Notes: generated from the sequence alone by a model not told the origin. DNA of 64,000 bases from Thermohalobaculum sp039180675 (GCA_039180675.1 JBCDDC010000002.1:159600-223599), one strand, 5' to 3'; positions 35,459-44,889 are shown, numbered from the stretch's first letter. A program made the numbers and translations.

Positions 35459-38400
35459 AGAGTGCCGCCGCGCCCGAAGACATTCATCATCTGTTTCGGA
35501 TCATGCTGGGTAGAAAGCCAAGCCCGGCCTCGTATATCGAGACCAACACGGGCGCGCAGCTCAGCGAGTTAATCCGCCGGATGGCATCGTCTGATGAGTT
35601 TGCCGAAAAGGTGCTGGCGCCACTGCAAAATGCCCAAGGCATTATCGATCGGCCCCTCAGAGTGGAGGAACGGGCGTGGCTCACATCCAGCGCGCAGCTC
35701 CCGGAGCGCCTAACGCAGATTATCTCACAGGGGCCGACGCAGTTTCGCGCGGCGCTCACGCTTGCGTTTCGGGCGTTCGAAGGTATCGGCGGCAGTGCCA
35801 GCGTGCGCCGCGCAGAAATCTCCTCTGCGCTCAATCCGCTCGGCGTGCATCTCGACGAGGCTGCGGACCACTACGCTGGCGGCCAGCTCCGGATACTCAA
35901 GGACCAGAGGATCAGCGCGGACGACTGGCAGATGTTCTGGCGCCTCTTTGGCGGTGATCCCGCGCACACTGCCGCGAGCCCCTCGGCGAGGAAAGCTTGG
36001 CTGAGCGATCTTGCCAGTTTGATCGCGGAGAACTGTCTGCTGAGCGATCAACTTGTGCCTGCACTCTACCGGTCAGATACGGTTCCCGGATGGTCAGTGC
36101 TCGAACGGGCGGTGCGGAACAAGTGGCTCAAAAAAGAGTGCAGGCAGTGTGATCCTTCCGGCGACTTAGACGATCTTTGCGCTGCTTGGTCGGCACTCCT
36201 CTCTCAAGGTGATCGCGCGCGCGCATCGCAGCTTCTCGCAAGAATTGGCGATGCCGGTCCCGATCAAGCCGGCTCGGTCGAGGCCTTGTGCCGCGCCGCC
36301 CAAACATACGGGGCGATCTCCGAGGCACTCGCGCAGCAGCGATTGCCGCAGGCGTTGTTGGTCGCGTCTCACGCCATTTCGCTCGGTGACAGCTTTGCAG
36401 AGCCTCTGATGAGTGAGATCGAGGATAGACTGCCTGCTGCCTATGACTGGCGTGATCGGCTGGCGTTGGCACATTTCGTCGATAGGTTGATTTCCCAAGG
36501 TGCAAACACCGCGACAACTGAGCCGTCCTTGGTCGAGATCGGACTGGAGAGGGCACGAAAGGTGGCACTGGCAGACGACGACCGAATTTATCTTATCGTT
36601 CAGGACGATTACCGCGTCGGCGACGGCATTCGCCCCCTACTTGCCTCCGCTCTCAAGGTCGAGCCCGTCATCCCGCTCAGGCCTTTGTCGAGCGAGGGGG
36701 AAATGCCGACCGCGCTGGTAAGCCTTGGTGCCGAGCCTGTTGGCATTGCCGTGCGTTCAGCAATACGGCTGCCAGAGGCTATAGAATCGCTCGAACGGCA
36801 GGCGTTCTCCGGCCGCCTCAGCATACCGGCCACATCTGCAGAGGCGCCTACTGCGCGGTCAGAAGTTAACAGACCGATCGTTCTGTTGGAGCAGGATTCC
36901 TTGGCCCCCAAAGGTGCCAGTGGGGTGGTTGTCGGCGAGGACCAGTCGGTCGCCGACGCTCTTCGTGGGCACACGGGCCCGGATGATCTGCCGGTCCTGA
37001 TCTCGCGGCCCGATTTCCCGGTCACGGACGAGCACCTCGCGATCGCGGTCGCTCACTTTGAGAGATTTGGCCAGCCGCCGCTTCTCTCGCTTGCGGAATT
37101 TGCATACTCGACCTGGCACGAGGAGCTGAAATGCCGGATGCCACGGGCAGACGAAGCTGCAATCGCATGCCTGATCTGGATGCCGATGGCCGTCTTCTCG
37201 CTCGGTATGGCGCGCGCGCTCGAGATAAAGATGTCCGAGATCGGCGAAGGGCTCGCAGGGGCTCAGGACCTTCTGGCTCAGGCAGCGCTTCAACGCCAGA
37301 CTGTCTTTGCCGCATCCGCCGAGCCTGCTTACGCGAAAAATGCTCTGCGGATCATCAACGCCAATCTTGGCCGATGGTGTTCTGAGCTGAAGAAGCAAGA
37401 TCCTCCGCTCGCGCCGAACCTAGTGTCCGCAAGGGAATTGCGTGAAACGGCGATGAAAGGCCCGGTCGCCGCCCGTCAGATGGCTTCGCGCGCACTTGAT
37501 CTGGCCGATGCGAAACTCGCTGGTGTCGAGCGGATGGTGGGCGGTACCCTAGACGATGAAGAGATGAACGGTATTGCCTCTCCTGAGACAACAGACCTCC
37601 TACTCGATCTTGGGTTTCATGTACCTTTCGCCGCAGCGATCTGCCGCTTAATTGCAGCGCAGGAAGACGGGGTCTTCCTCCCTGAGCCTGTTCTGAATTG
37701 GGTTCTAAGATCCGCAATTGCGGCGGGATGCGATGATCGGATGGCCGAGGCCCTTTCCCGCCCTGCGCCGGCAATCATCGCAGCTCACTCTGAGCTGATC
37801 AGCCCAGTTTTTGAGACAATCGCCACAACTCTGCCATCGGCCGCAATCGCCACGGTGCTGAGCGCCTGCATTCTGCGATCGAAGCCCTCGGGAAAGGGGC
37901 GCTTTGTCTATCGTGTTGCCGAGATCACGCGGAAATACCTCAATCGGCAGGAAGCCGAGCAGGTCATTACTGCACTATCCACCTGCGGCGTCACGGATCT
38001 TTCGCAAAGCATCAAGTCCTCGCTGTCGGTCGCGCTTTCCCGCGGGACAGGTGCCCCTCTCACCGCACTGCCGCCATCTGAGGCGATCATTGCTGCCATC
38101 GAGGCGCGGGACGCCGACGATTTCTTAAGGGCGATCCGGGCGCATGCGGAGGCTGAGACTCCGTTGCTCGACCTCCTCGATCCGCTGAGAGGGTATGCGC
38201 TCGAACTCGCGGAGATGAACCTCCCTGAAGATGCCTTGCCGCTTCATCGATGCCGGGACGATCGTGAAGCGGCGATCGCCGCCCTGATCTTCGGGGCGCG
38301 CAGGCGTTTGAAGGAGTCTCGGGAGGGTGCTGTCGAACTTGATAAAGACATCGCTGCCCTGATCTCTGCCTGTACTGGCGATAGAGAAAATCTAGCCGCG

Positions 38401-39255
38401 TATCTATGTGACATCGGCGGAGAGGGCGGCCCTGCTCTCGGGCCTGTCGATCCTTCATCGAAGCGCTGGCTGTTCGATGCCTACCTTGCCGCACCGAAGC
38501 GACGCGCGGATACAGCGGACGCGTGCGTCAGTTTCATTGTCTCTTCCTTCGAGACGGAAAGCGCCCTTCTTCATGATTCGATCCGGTCTCTCCTCAATCA
38601 GAGCCATGAGGATATCGAGGTTCTTCTGATCGAAGATGGGAGCAACACCACAAACAGGATCGATCTGAGTGCGTTTGCCGACTTGGATCCAAGGATCCGA
38701 ACCTTCAGGATGCCGAGAAACCTCGGACCCTATCTCTGCCGTAACTTCGCGCTTTCAATCGCGACGGGTGCTTTCATCGCGATCCAGGATGCGGACGATA
38801 TTTCTCATCCCGAGAGGATCGCGTGCCAGCTCGCGGTTATGGAAGCAGAACCAGAGTGCCAACTCGTCACCTCGCATCACATGCGGGTCGACCCGCGCGG
38901 CTGGCCGCAGCTTGAGCACGGCTTCCGGCTTCTCGGTGATGGTACGATGACCAGCCTTTTCCGCCGGTCTGTATTCGAGCAGCTCGGGCCGTTCCTTCCC
39001 GTGCGGTCGCGGGGAGATGTCGAGATGCGGGAGCGGATCAGGCGATGGCATGGGGCAAGTGCGCTCCATCGCATCGATTTTCCGCTTGTGGTCTGTCATG
39101 CCAGCCCGCAGACCCTGTCGCAGCGAACGGCAACGGCGAAAGGCAATTATCTCAGGCTCTTTAGGCGTGGCATCGATCAGACCCGGTTGCACCCGGACCA
39201 TCTCGGGCCAGACGCCAGACCGAAGATTTCTCTCCCGGCTGCATTGCGTGCATGA
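35455..39255 (+). CDS. 1266-residue protein with C-terminal GT2 glycosyltransferase domain
   Basis: A very large protein. Residues about 10-60 (HLFRIMLGRKPSPASY, then ELIRRMASSDEFAEKV) resemble the DUF4214-like repeat found in some bacterial surface and glycosyltransferase proteins. Residues about 60-1000 are mostly predicted helical and unrecognised. From about residue 1023 a family 2 glycosyltransferase begins: CVSFIVSSFETESALLHDSI, NQSHEDIEVLLIEDGS, the metal site FIAIQDADDISHPERI at about residue 1110, and EMRERIRRW. The GT domain probably adds sugars to a polymer using a nucleotide sugar. It is 4-nt coupled on both sides. The N-terminal kilobases could be scaffold or other catalytic domains. 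Confidence 0.75.
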   Translation: MKSAAAPEDIHHLFRIMLGRKPSPASYIETNTGAQLSELIRRMASSDEFAEKVLAPLQNAQGIIDRPLRVEERAWLTSSAQLPERLTQIISQGPTQFRAALTLAFRAFEGIGGSASVRRAEISSALNPLGVHLDEAADHYAGGQLRILKDQRISADDWQMFWRLFGGDPAHTAASPSARKAWLSDLASLIAENCLLSDQLVPALYRSDTVPGWSVLERAVRNKWLKKECRQCDPSGDLDDLCAAWSALLSQGDRARASQLLARIGDAGPDQAGSVEALCRAAQTYGAISEALAQQRLPQALLVASHAISLGDSFAEPLMSEIEDRLPAAYDWRDRLALAHFVDRLISQGANTATTEPSLVEIGLERARKVALADDDRIYLIVQDDYRVGDGIRPLLASALKVEPVIPLRPLSSEGEMPTALVSLGAEPVGIAVRSAIRLPEAIESLERQAFSGRLSIPATSAEAPTARSEVNRPIVLLEQDSLAPKGASGVVVGEDQSVADALRGHTGPDDLPVLISRPDFPVTDEHLAIAVAHFERFGQPPLLSLAEFAYSTWHEELKCRMPRADEAAIACLIWMPMAVFSLGMARALEIKMSEIGEGLAGAQDLLAQAALQRQTVFAASAEPAYAKNALRIINANLGRWCSELKKQDPPLAPNLVSARELRETAMKGPVAARQMASRALDLADAKLAGVERMVGGTLDDEEMNGIASPETTDLLLDLGFHVPFAAAICRLIAAQEDGVFLPEPVLNWVLRSAIAAGCDDRMAEALSRPAPAIIAAHSELISPVFETIATTLPSAAIATVLSACILRSKPSGKGRFVYRVAEITRKYLNRQEAEQVITALSTCGVTDLSQSIKSSLSVALSRGTGAPLTALPPSEAIIAAIEARDADDFLRAIRAHAEAETPLLDLLDPLRGYALELAEMNLPEDALPLHRCRDDREAAIAALIFGARRRLKESREGAVELDKDIAALISACTGDRENLAAYLCDIGGEGGPALGPVDPSSKRWLFDAYLAAPKRRADTADACVSFIVSSFETESALLHDSIRSLLNQSHEDIEVLLIEDGSNTTNRIDLSAFADLDPRIRTFRMPRNLGPYLCRNFALSIATGAFIAIQDADDISHPERIACQLAVMEAEPECQLVTSHHMRVDPRGWPQLEHGFRLLGDGTMTSLFRRSVFEQLGPFLPVRSRGDVEMRERIRRWHGASALHRIDFPLVVCHASPQTLSQRTATAKGNYLRLFRRGIDQTRLHPDHLGPDARPKISLPAALRA

Positions 39256-40115
39256 AGACGATGCGTTCCTTTCCACATGTTCGTGTTTGCCTGACTAGCA
39301 TCTCCACGAGGCTGGCCCGCCTGGACAAAGTTGTCAGCTCGCTTCTTGCGCAGGACTACCCGGCGTTTGATGTAATCCTTTCGCTTTCGTCTGAGCCGAA
39401 GATGCTCGATGAGGGGGTGACCCGGATACCTGACGATCTGCGGGCGCTTACTGCAGAGCCGCGGTTTCAGATCGGGTACACAACCAACCATGGCCCCTAT
39501 CGTAAGCTGATGCCCGTTCTTGCGGGCGCATGGGGGCAGGACGCGCTTTTCGCCACGGCCGACGATGACACGCTTTATCCGGAGGATTGGTTGGCCCGCC
39601 TTGTCGAGCGCTATCTGCGCTACCGCTGTGTGATTGCGTATCGGGGTCACCCCATCCTGACCCAGCGGGACGGATATGCGCGCTACCGGCGCTGGATGAC
39701 AACTAAGCCTGAAGGATCGACTGCGCTGAAGCTGCTGCCGACGGGCAAGGATGGCGTTCTCTATAATGCCAGGTTCTTTCACCCCGCAGTCCTCGATATC
39801 GCGACCGCCACGACGATCGCGCCGACGACGGATGATCTCTGGTGGCGCTGGCATTCGGCAGCCGTCGGGGTGCCGGTCCATCTGATCAATCTTGACTACA
39901 CGACGGACACTTTGCCGGAGCTCGACGATGGGCCGAGCCTCTATGACAGCTTCAATCGTAGTGGAGAGAACGACCGGGTGATCGCACGGCTCGAGACTTA
40001 TGGCCGTGAGCGTCTCGGTTTTTCCTTTCTCGGGCCTGTATCCGGGAAGTCCAATCAGGTGGAGAAGAGAAAATCACCTTCGTACAGATCCGATGCACTC
40101 AGGTTCGCAATCTGA
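39252..40115 (+). CDS. Glycosyltransferase-like protein (GT2-type fold)
   Basis: A 287-residue protein. The opening RVCLTSISTRLARLDKVVSS and SLLAQDYPAFDVILSLS look like the first beta-alpha unit of a GT-A fold, and ATADDDTLYPEDWLARLVER at about residues 98-117 holds an acidic metal-binding motif. No signal or membrane segment. ATG overlaps the preceding stop by 4 nt. Its last 61 bp overlap the 3' end of the convergent RTX gene. Sugar and acceptor are unknown. Confidence 0.72.
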   Translation: MKTMRSFPHVRVCLTSISTRLARLDKVVSSLLAQDYPAFDVILSLSSEPKMLDEGVTRIPDDLRALTAEPRFQIGYTTNHGPYRKLMPVLAGAWGQDALFATADDDTLYPEDWLARLVERYLRYRCVIAYRGHPILTQRDGYARYRRWMTTKPEGSTALKLLPTGKDGVLYNARFFHPAVLDIATATTIAPTTDDLWWRWHSAAVGVPVHLINLDYTTDTLPELDDGPSLYDSFNRSGENDRVIARLETYGRERLGFSFLGPVSGKSNQVEKRKSPSYRSDALRFAI

Positions 40116-42841
40116 ATCCGCCCCTGAGACAGGGTGATTTCTGCGGCCCCGGCGATATCGTCGATGCTCAGATCGCCAAAACCGAGGCCCGCAAATGCGC
40201 TGAGGTCGATCATCTCTCCATCTGCGAAATCTTCGATCCGGTCGGTTCCGAAGCCGTTGGTCGCGAAGACGAAGCGATCGGCGCCGTTACCTCCCGCCAA
40301 TACGTCGTCTCCCGCACCGCCCATGAGCGTGTCGTTGGCCGAGCCGCCGTTGAGCTGGTCCGCGCCATCGCCGCCGAAGAGGGCGTCGTTGCCGTGCTCG
40401 CCGAGGAGACTGTCATCCCCATCCCCGCCAAAGATCTGATCTGCATTCCGCGAGCCGAAGAGCAGGTCTGCGTCTGCACCACCCTCCAAGGTGTCGTTTC
40501 CATTCCCGCCGCGAAGCTGATCGGGGCCTTCGCCGCCGATCAGGTGGTCGGAGCCGTTGCCGCCCTCCAGCGTATCGATCCCGGTGCTCCCGTCGAGCAG
40601 GTCGTCGCCGTCGTCGCCATAGAGCGTGTCGTTTGCGCCGCCGCCGTTGAGCAAATCATTGCCGTCGCCGCCATAGATCTGGTCATTGCCATGTTGTCCG
40701 AGGAGATTGTCGTCGCCATCCTCTCCCCGGATCAGGTCCGCATTGCGGTCACCGCGCAGATCGTCGTCTTCGCTCCCGCCCTCGATCGTGTCGTTGCCGT
40801 CGCCACCAAAGATCTGATCAGCACTGCTTCCACCCTGGAGCAGATCGTTCCCTCCATTCCCGTACAGCATGTCTGATCCGCTGCTGCCGATGAGCGTATC
40901 GTGGCCGAAACCGCCTTCGAGACGGTCATTCGCACCACCACCGTTCAGCCAGTCATCACCGTTTCCACCGAAGAGCTCGTCATTGCCGTGCTCGCCCGAC
41001 AGGCTGTCATCGCCATCGTCGCCAAAGAGCTGATCTGCATTTCGATCGCCAAACAGAACATCGTTGTCGGACCCGCCAGCGATCGAGTCGTTGTTGATGC
41101 CGCCGTCTAGCGTATCGGCGCCGCTGCCGCCCGATAACGTGTCCTCACCATCGCCGCCGTAGACCTTGTCGCTGCCCGAACTGCCGATCAGGCTGTCATC
41201 GCCGGTCCCCCCTTCGAGCGTGTCGTTCGCGCTGCCACCATCGAGGGTGTCGGCGCCTTCGCCACCGAAGAGCCAATCATTGCCATGTTCGCCGAAAATC
41301 CGGTCGTCGCCGTCTTCTCCAAACAATCGGTCGCTGTTCCGGCCACCGAAGAGCAGGTCATCTCCTGGGCCTGCGTTGACCGTGTCGTTGCCCTCGAGCG
41401 CATAGAATTCATCGTCGAGAGGCCCTCCGGTTAGAATATCTACCCCGCTTGTCCCGATCAGCGTGACCGGCGCGATTTCGAGTGCGCCGAGATCGACCGA
41501 AGCGCCGGCAACTCGCTGCGCGCCTAAGGCGTCGATGGGAAGACTCTCGCCTATGTTTCCATCTTGATCGAGATCCAGTGGATCCTGCGGCAGCACGGCC
41601 GTGTCGCCAGCATCGAAGGCTGCTCCGTCGGCAGCGATCTTGATCACCTCACGCCCATCCTCGCCGACCGAAAGATCGCCGCTACCCCCGGAAACGGTGG
41701 TGAAGACCTCCCCTGCGGTAACGGTGCCGACAGCAACCATCCCATCGTAGAGCGATGGGCCGATGATGTTGCGGCCCACAAGGGTGGCGGCGCCATAGAG
41801 CTCGCCGCCGCTCGCGGCGGCGCTATTGCCGAGCAGGATGGAGTTGCTAACAGACAACGATCCGGATGCGGCGTAGACCGCTCCGCCCCGGCCCACCGAC
41901 GCGTCGTTGCCTGAGAGTGTGGATGTGGCCAGGTCGAGCGTTCCATTGGCGAGATAGAGCGCGCCGCCCTGATCCGCCGCATTCAAGCCGAAGGTCGCAT
42001 TGGCGAGCGCGAGCGCCCCGGCAATGCCGCCGCCCCAGACCCCGCCGCCATATTGGCCCGTGTTCCGCGTGAAGCTTGTCCCAAAGATTGTGCCGCCGCC
42101 ATCTAGGGCACGGATCGCGCCGCCATCCTCCGTCGCTGCATTCTGGTCGAAGCTGCCACCGATGATGGTGAGCGTCCCGCCCTCCACGGCGATCGCCCCA
42201 CCCGATTGGGCCGTGTTCCCGGAAGCCTCGAAGTCGGCCAATTGAAGCGTGCTGTTGGTAGCGGAAATCGCCCCACCGGATGCCGTGGCGGCGTTCGCCG
42301 TGAACGAACTGCCTTCGATCGTTAGCGTCCCGCCTTCTGTCAGGATCGCACCGCCGCTCGCGCCGTAACCAGCTCCGTTCCCTAAGAAGTCCGACCCGGT
42401 GATCGTGAGCTGACCGTCGGCAGTGTAGACGGCACCGCCGCCCAGATAGGCGGTGTTTCCTGACAGGTTGACGTTGTTCAGCGAAAGATCGCCACCGTTC
42501 TGCACATTGATCGCGCCGCCGGCTGCATAGCTATAGCCGCCCGTCAGGGTAAGATGGGAAAAGCTGGTCGAAAGGGTCGTTTCGATCGAAAACAGGCGCG
42601 ATTGCCCGCCGGCATCGATCGTGATGGACGGTGCGCCAGAACCAGCCGGTCCGCCGATTGCGACGCCATCGGTGATCGCAATTTCGCCCGCTTGCAGGGC
42701 GAGTGTGCCGTTTAGACCATCGTCAAAGACGATCTGATCGGCCCCCGCCATTGTATTCGCCAACGCGACCGCTTCGCGCAGAGAAAGCGTCGCGTTATCC
42801 ACGCTTTCATCTGTAAGCGTCGTCACGACAAAAGTAGCCAC
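40055..42841 (-). CDS. RTX calcium-binding, right-handed beta-helix secreted protein
   Basis: A 928-residue protein with no N-terminal signal. Residues 1 to about 455 are parallel beta-helix repeats rich in GGAI/GGAVY turns (opening DESVDNATLSLREAVALANT). From about residue 460 come about 44 nonapeptide RTX repeats (GGxGxDxLx) that bind calcium. The C-terminus (ADRFVFATNGFGTDRIEDF, then DLSAFAGLG) is like the secretion end of type I substrates. It is therefore probably exported in one step by a type I system not present here. Start is GTG 42841 with GGGAG upstream inside a hairpin. A surface adhesin or polymer-binding role is likely; an enzyme of the beta-helix class (for example a lyase or epimerase) is an alternative. 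Confidence 0.85.
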   Translation of the reverse strand: MATFVVTTLTDESVDNATLSLREAVALANTMAGADQIVFDDGLNGTLALQAGEIAITDGVAIGGPAGSGAPSITIDAGGQSRLFSIETTLSTSFSHLTLTGGYSYAAGGAINVQNGGDLSLNNVNLSGNTAYLGGGAVYTADGQLTITGSDFLGNGAGYGASGGAILTEGGTLTIEGSSFTANAATASGGAISATNSTLQLADFEASGNTAQSGGAIAVEGGTLTIIGGSFDQNAATEDGGAIRALDGGGTIFGTSFTRNTGQYGGGVWGGGIAGALALANATFGLNAADQGGALYLANGTLDLATSTLSGNDASVGRGGAVYAASGSLSVSNSILLGNSAAASGGELYGAATLVGRNIIGPSLYDGMVAVGTVTAGEVFTTVSGGSGDLSVGEDGREVIKIAADGAAFDAGDTAVLPQDPLDLDQDGNIGESLPIDALGAQRVAGASVDLGALEIAPVTLIGTSGVDILTGGPLDDEFYALEGNDTVNAGPGDDLLFGGRNSDRLFGEDGDDRIFGEHGNDWLFGGEGADTLDGGSANDTLEGGTGDDSLIGSSGSDKVYGGDGEDTLSGGSGADTLDGGINNDSIAGGSDNDVLFGDRNADQLFGDDGDDSLSGEHGNDELFGGNGDDWLNGGGANDRLEGGFGHDTLIGSSGSDMLYGNGGNDLLQGGSSADQIFGGDGNDTIEGGSEDDDLRGDRNADLIRGEDGDDNLLGQHGNDQIYGGDGNDLLNGGGANDTLYGDDGDDLLDGSTGIDTLEGGNGSDHLIGGEGPDQLRGGNGNDTLEGGADADLLFGSRNADQIFGGDGDDSLLGEHGNDALFGGDGADQLNGGSANDTLMGGAGDDVLAGGNGADRFVFATNGFGTDRIEDFADGEMIDLSAFAGLGFGDLSIDDIAGAAEITLSQGRIQIANLSASDLYEGDFLFST
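40277..41356 (-). repeat. 99-residue (297-bp) higher-order repeat of eleven RTX nonapeptides, 3.6 copies
   Basis: Within the RTX gene the nonapeptides are organised in a second-level period of 11 units. Copies run 41356-41060, 41059-40763, 40762-40466, then a partial copy 40465-40277. Unit 1 of each copy carries GxRNxD (GRNSD, DRNAD, DRNAD, SRNAD), unit 3 carries HGND after GE or GQ, and unit 5 carries GG(S/G)AND. Such register shows duplication of 297-bp blocks. Confidence 0.85.
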
Positions 42842-42868
42842 ACCAGGCTCCCGTTTTCAAACGGGAGC
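42839..42868 (-). promoter_or_regulatory. Hairpin enclosing the ribosome binding site of the RTX gene
   Basis: On the minus strand GCTCCCGTTT (42868-42859) can pair with AAACGGGAGC (42856-42847). The second arm contains GGGAG, the only good ribosome binding site for the GTG start 42841-42839. Folding would hide it. No T-run follows, so it is a poor terminator for the upstream acs gene. Confidence 0.55.
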
Positions 42869-42936
42869 TGTGGTAACCAGAATTGGTTAACGGATCGGAA
42901 GAGGCGCCGCGCCCGGAGGTTGGGCGCGAAGACCGA

Positions 42937-44889
42937 TCACGCCCTGTTCATTCGGTTCTCGATCAGGTTGTCGATGACTTGGGGCTCCGCGAGGGTCGAT
43001 GTATCGCCCAGCGATCCATAGTCATTCTCGGCGATCTTGCGCAGGATGCGGCGCATGATCTTGCCCGAGCGGGTCTTCGGCAGACCGGGGGCCCACTGGA
43101 TCAGATCAGGCGAGGCAATTGGGCCGATCTCCTGACGCACCCAGTTGCGAAGCTCAACGCGCAGCTCGTCCGTTGGCTCCTCGCCTGCCATCAGAGTGAC
43201 GTAGCAATAGATACCCTGTCCTTTGATCTCGTGCGGGTAGCCTACGACTGCTGCCTCCGCCACTTTGGAATGTGCGACGAGGGCGCTCTCGACCTCGGCT
43301 GTCCCCATGCGGTGGCCCGAGACGTTGATCACGTCATCGACCCGGCCGGTGATCCAATAGTATCCGTCCGCGTCCCGGCGGCAGCCGTCGCCAGCGAAGT
43401 AATAGCCCTTGTAGTCCGAGAAATAGGTTTTGACGAAGCGCTCGTGATCGCCCCAGACCGTGCGCATCTGGCCAGGCCAGCTGTCGGCGATGGCGAGCAC
43501 GCCCTCGGCCTCGGTGGTCTCGATAGGCTGGCCGGACTGTGGGTCTAGCACTACCGGCTGAACTCCGAAGAAGGGCGTGGTCGCCGATCCCGGTTTGGTC
43601 GGCGTAGCGCCCGGCAGCGGCGTGATCATGTGCCCGCCGGTCTCGGTCTGCCACCAGGTGTCCACGATGGGGCAGCGCCCCTTGCCCACCACGTCGTTGT
43701 ACCAGTTCCAAGCCTCCGGATTGATCGGCTCGCCCACGGTGCCAAGGATACGGAGCGAAGAGAGGTCACATTTCTCCACGAACTCTGGCCCCTGGCCCAT
43801 CAGGGCGCGGATCGCCGTCGGCGCCGTGTAGAATTGGTTCACCTTATGCTTCTCGCAGACCTGCCAGAACCGCGAGGCGTCGGGATAGGTCGGCACCCCC
43901 TCGAACATCAACGTGGTCGCTCCGTTGGCGAGTGGGCCATAGACGATGTAGCTGTGGCCCGTGACCCAGCCGACATCGGCCGTGCACCAGTAGATATCGC
44001 CGTCATGGTAGTCGAAGGTGTATTCGTGCGTCATGGCGGCCCAGAGCAGGTAACCGCCCGAGGTGTGCACGACGCCCTTCGGTTTGCCGGTCGAGCCCGA
44101 GGTGTAGAGAATGAAAAGCGGATCCTCGGCCCCCATTTCTTCTGGCGCGCAATCTGCGGAGACGTTTGATGCCATCTCGTGCAGCCAGTGATCGCGACCG
44201 TCGACCCAATCGACCTCTTGGCCTGAGCGTCGGACCACCAGCACCTGCGGCTTTGTGGTGCAAGTGTTGAGCGCCTGGTTCACATTGTCTTTGAGGTTCG
44301 TCACCCGTCCGCCCCGTGGTCCTCCATCCGCGGTCACCACGACCTTTGCATCGCAGTCGTCGACCCGGTTGGCGAGCGCGTCGGGGGAGAACCCGCCAAA
44401 GACCACTGAGTGGATCGCGCCGATCCGAGCGCAGGCGAGCATGGCATAGGCTGCCTCGGGGATCATCGGCAGGTAGAGCACAACACGGTCGCCCCGTCCG
44501 ACCCCAAGCGCCTTCAGCACATTGCCAAAACGGCTTACCTCTGCGTGAAGCTCGCGATACGAGATATGGCGGGCCTGTTCGTTCGGGTCATCCGGCTCGA
44601 AGATTATTGCTGTCTGATCGCCACGAGTCTCGAGATGCCGGTCGACGCAGTTCGCCGCGACATTCAGCGTGCCATCCTCGAACCATTTGATCGAAACATC
44701 TGGATGCGCGTAGGTGGTATTCTTGACGTTGGTGTACGGTTTCATCCAGTCGAGACGCTTGCCGTGCTCGCCCCAGAACGCGACGGGATCGAAAATCGAT
44801 GCTTCATACATCTTCGCGTATCCTGCGGCATCCACGTGGGCCTTGGCTGCGATCTCAGCAGGAACCTGGATCATCCGCTCTCCAGACAT
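42937..44889 (-). CDS. acsA: Acetyl-CoA synthetase
   Basis: A 650-residue AMP-forming acetyl-CoA synthetase, activating acetate through acetyl-AMP. Signatures are LYTSGSTGKPKGVVHTSGGY, WWQTETGGHM and the C-terminal acetylation-regulated lysine in PKTRSGKIMRRILRKIA. Length equals the usual 650. ATG 44889 is chosen: GGAGG stands 5 nt before it, and the earlier in-frame ATG 44901 lies within that same ribosome binding site. Divergent or neighbouring regulators are not evident. It probably feeds acetate from other catabolism to the TCA/glyoxylate routes. Confidence 0.97.
   Translation of the reverse strand: MSGERMIQVPAEIAAKAHVDAAGYAKMYEASIFDPVAFWGEHGKRLDWMKPYTNVKNTTYAHPDVSIKWFEDGTLNVAANCVDRHLETRGDQTAIIFEPDDPNEQARHISYRELHAEVSRFGNVLKALGVGRGDRVVLYLPMIPEAAYAMLACARIGAIHSVVFGGFSPDALANRVDDCDAKVVVTADGGPRGGRVTNLKDNVNQALNTCTTKPQVLVVRRSGQEVDWVDGRDHWLHEMASNVSADCAPEEMGAEDPLFILYTSGSTGKPKGVVHTSGGYLLWAAMTHEYTFDYHDGDIYWCTADVGWVTGHSYIVYGPLANGATTLMFEGVPTYPDASRFWQVCEKHKVNQFYTAPTAIRALMGQGPEFVEKCDLSSLRILGTVGEPINPEAWNWYNDVVGKGRCPIVDTWWQTETGGHMITPLPGATPTKPGSATTPFFGVQPVVLDPQSGQPIETTEAEGVLAIADSWPGQMRTVWGDHERFVKTYFSDYKGYYFAGDGCRRDADGYYWITGRVDDVINVSGHRMGTAEVESALVAHSKVAEAAVVGYPHEIKGQGIYCYVTLMAGEEPTDELRVELRNWVRQEIGPIASPDLIQWAPGLPKTRSGKIMRRILRKIAENDYGSLGDTSTLAEPQVIDNLIENRMNRA

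Noticed and set aside
40394..41110. Repeat array resembling a CRISPR or tandem DNA repeat
   Set aside because: The period is 27 bp in coding frame and encodes RTX nonapeptides. There are no direct repeats with unique spacers.
42847..42868. Hairpin after acs taken as a terminator
   Set aside because: No T-run follows on the minus strand and the arm overlaps the ribosome binding site of the next gene, so a translational role fits better.
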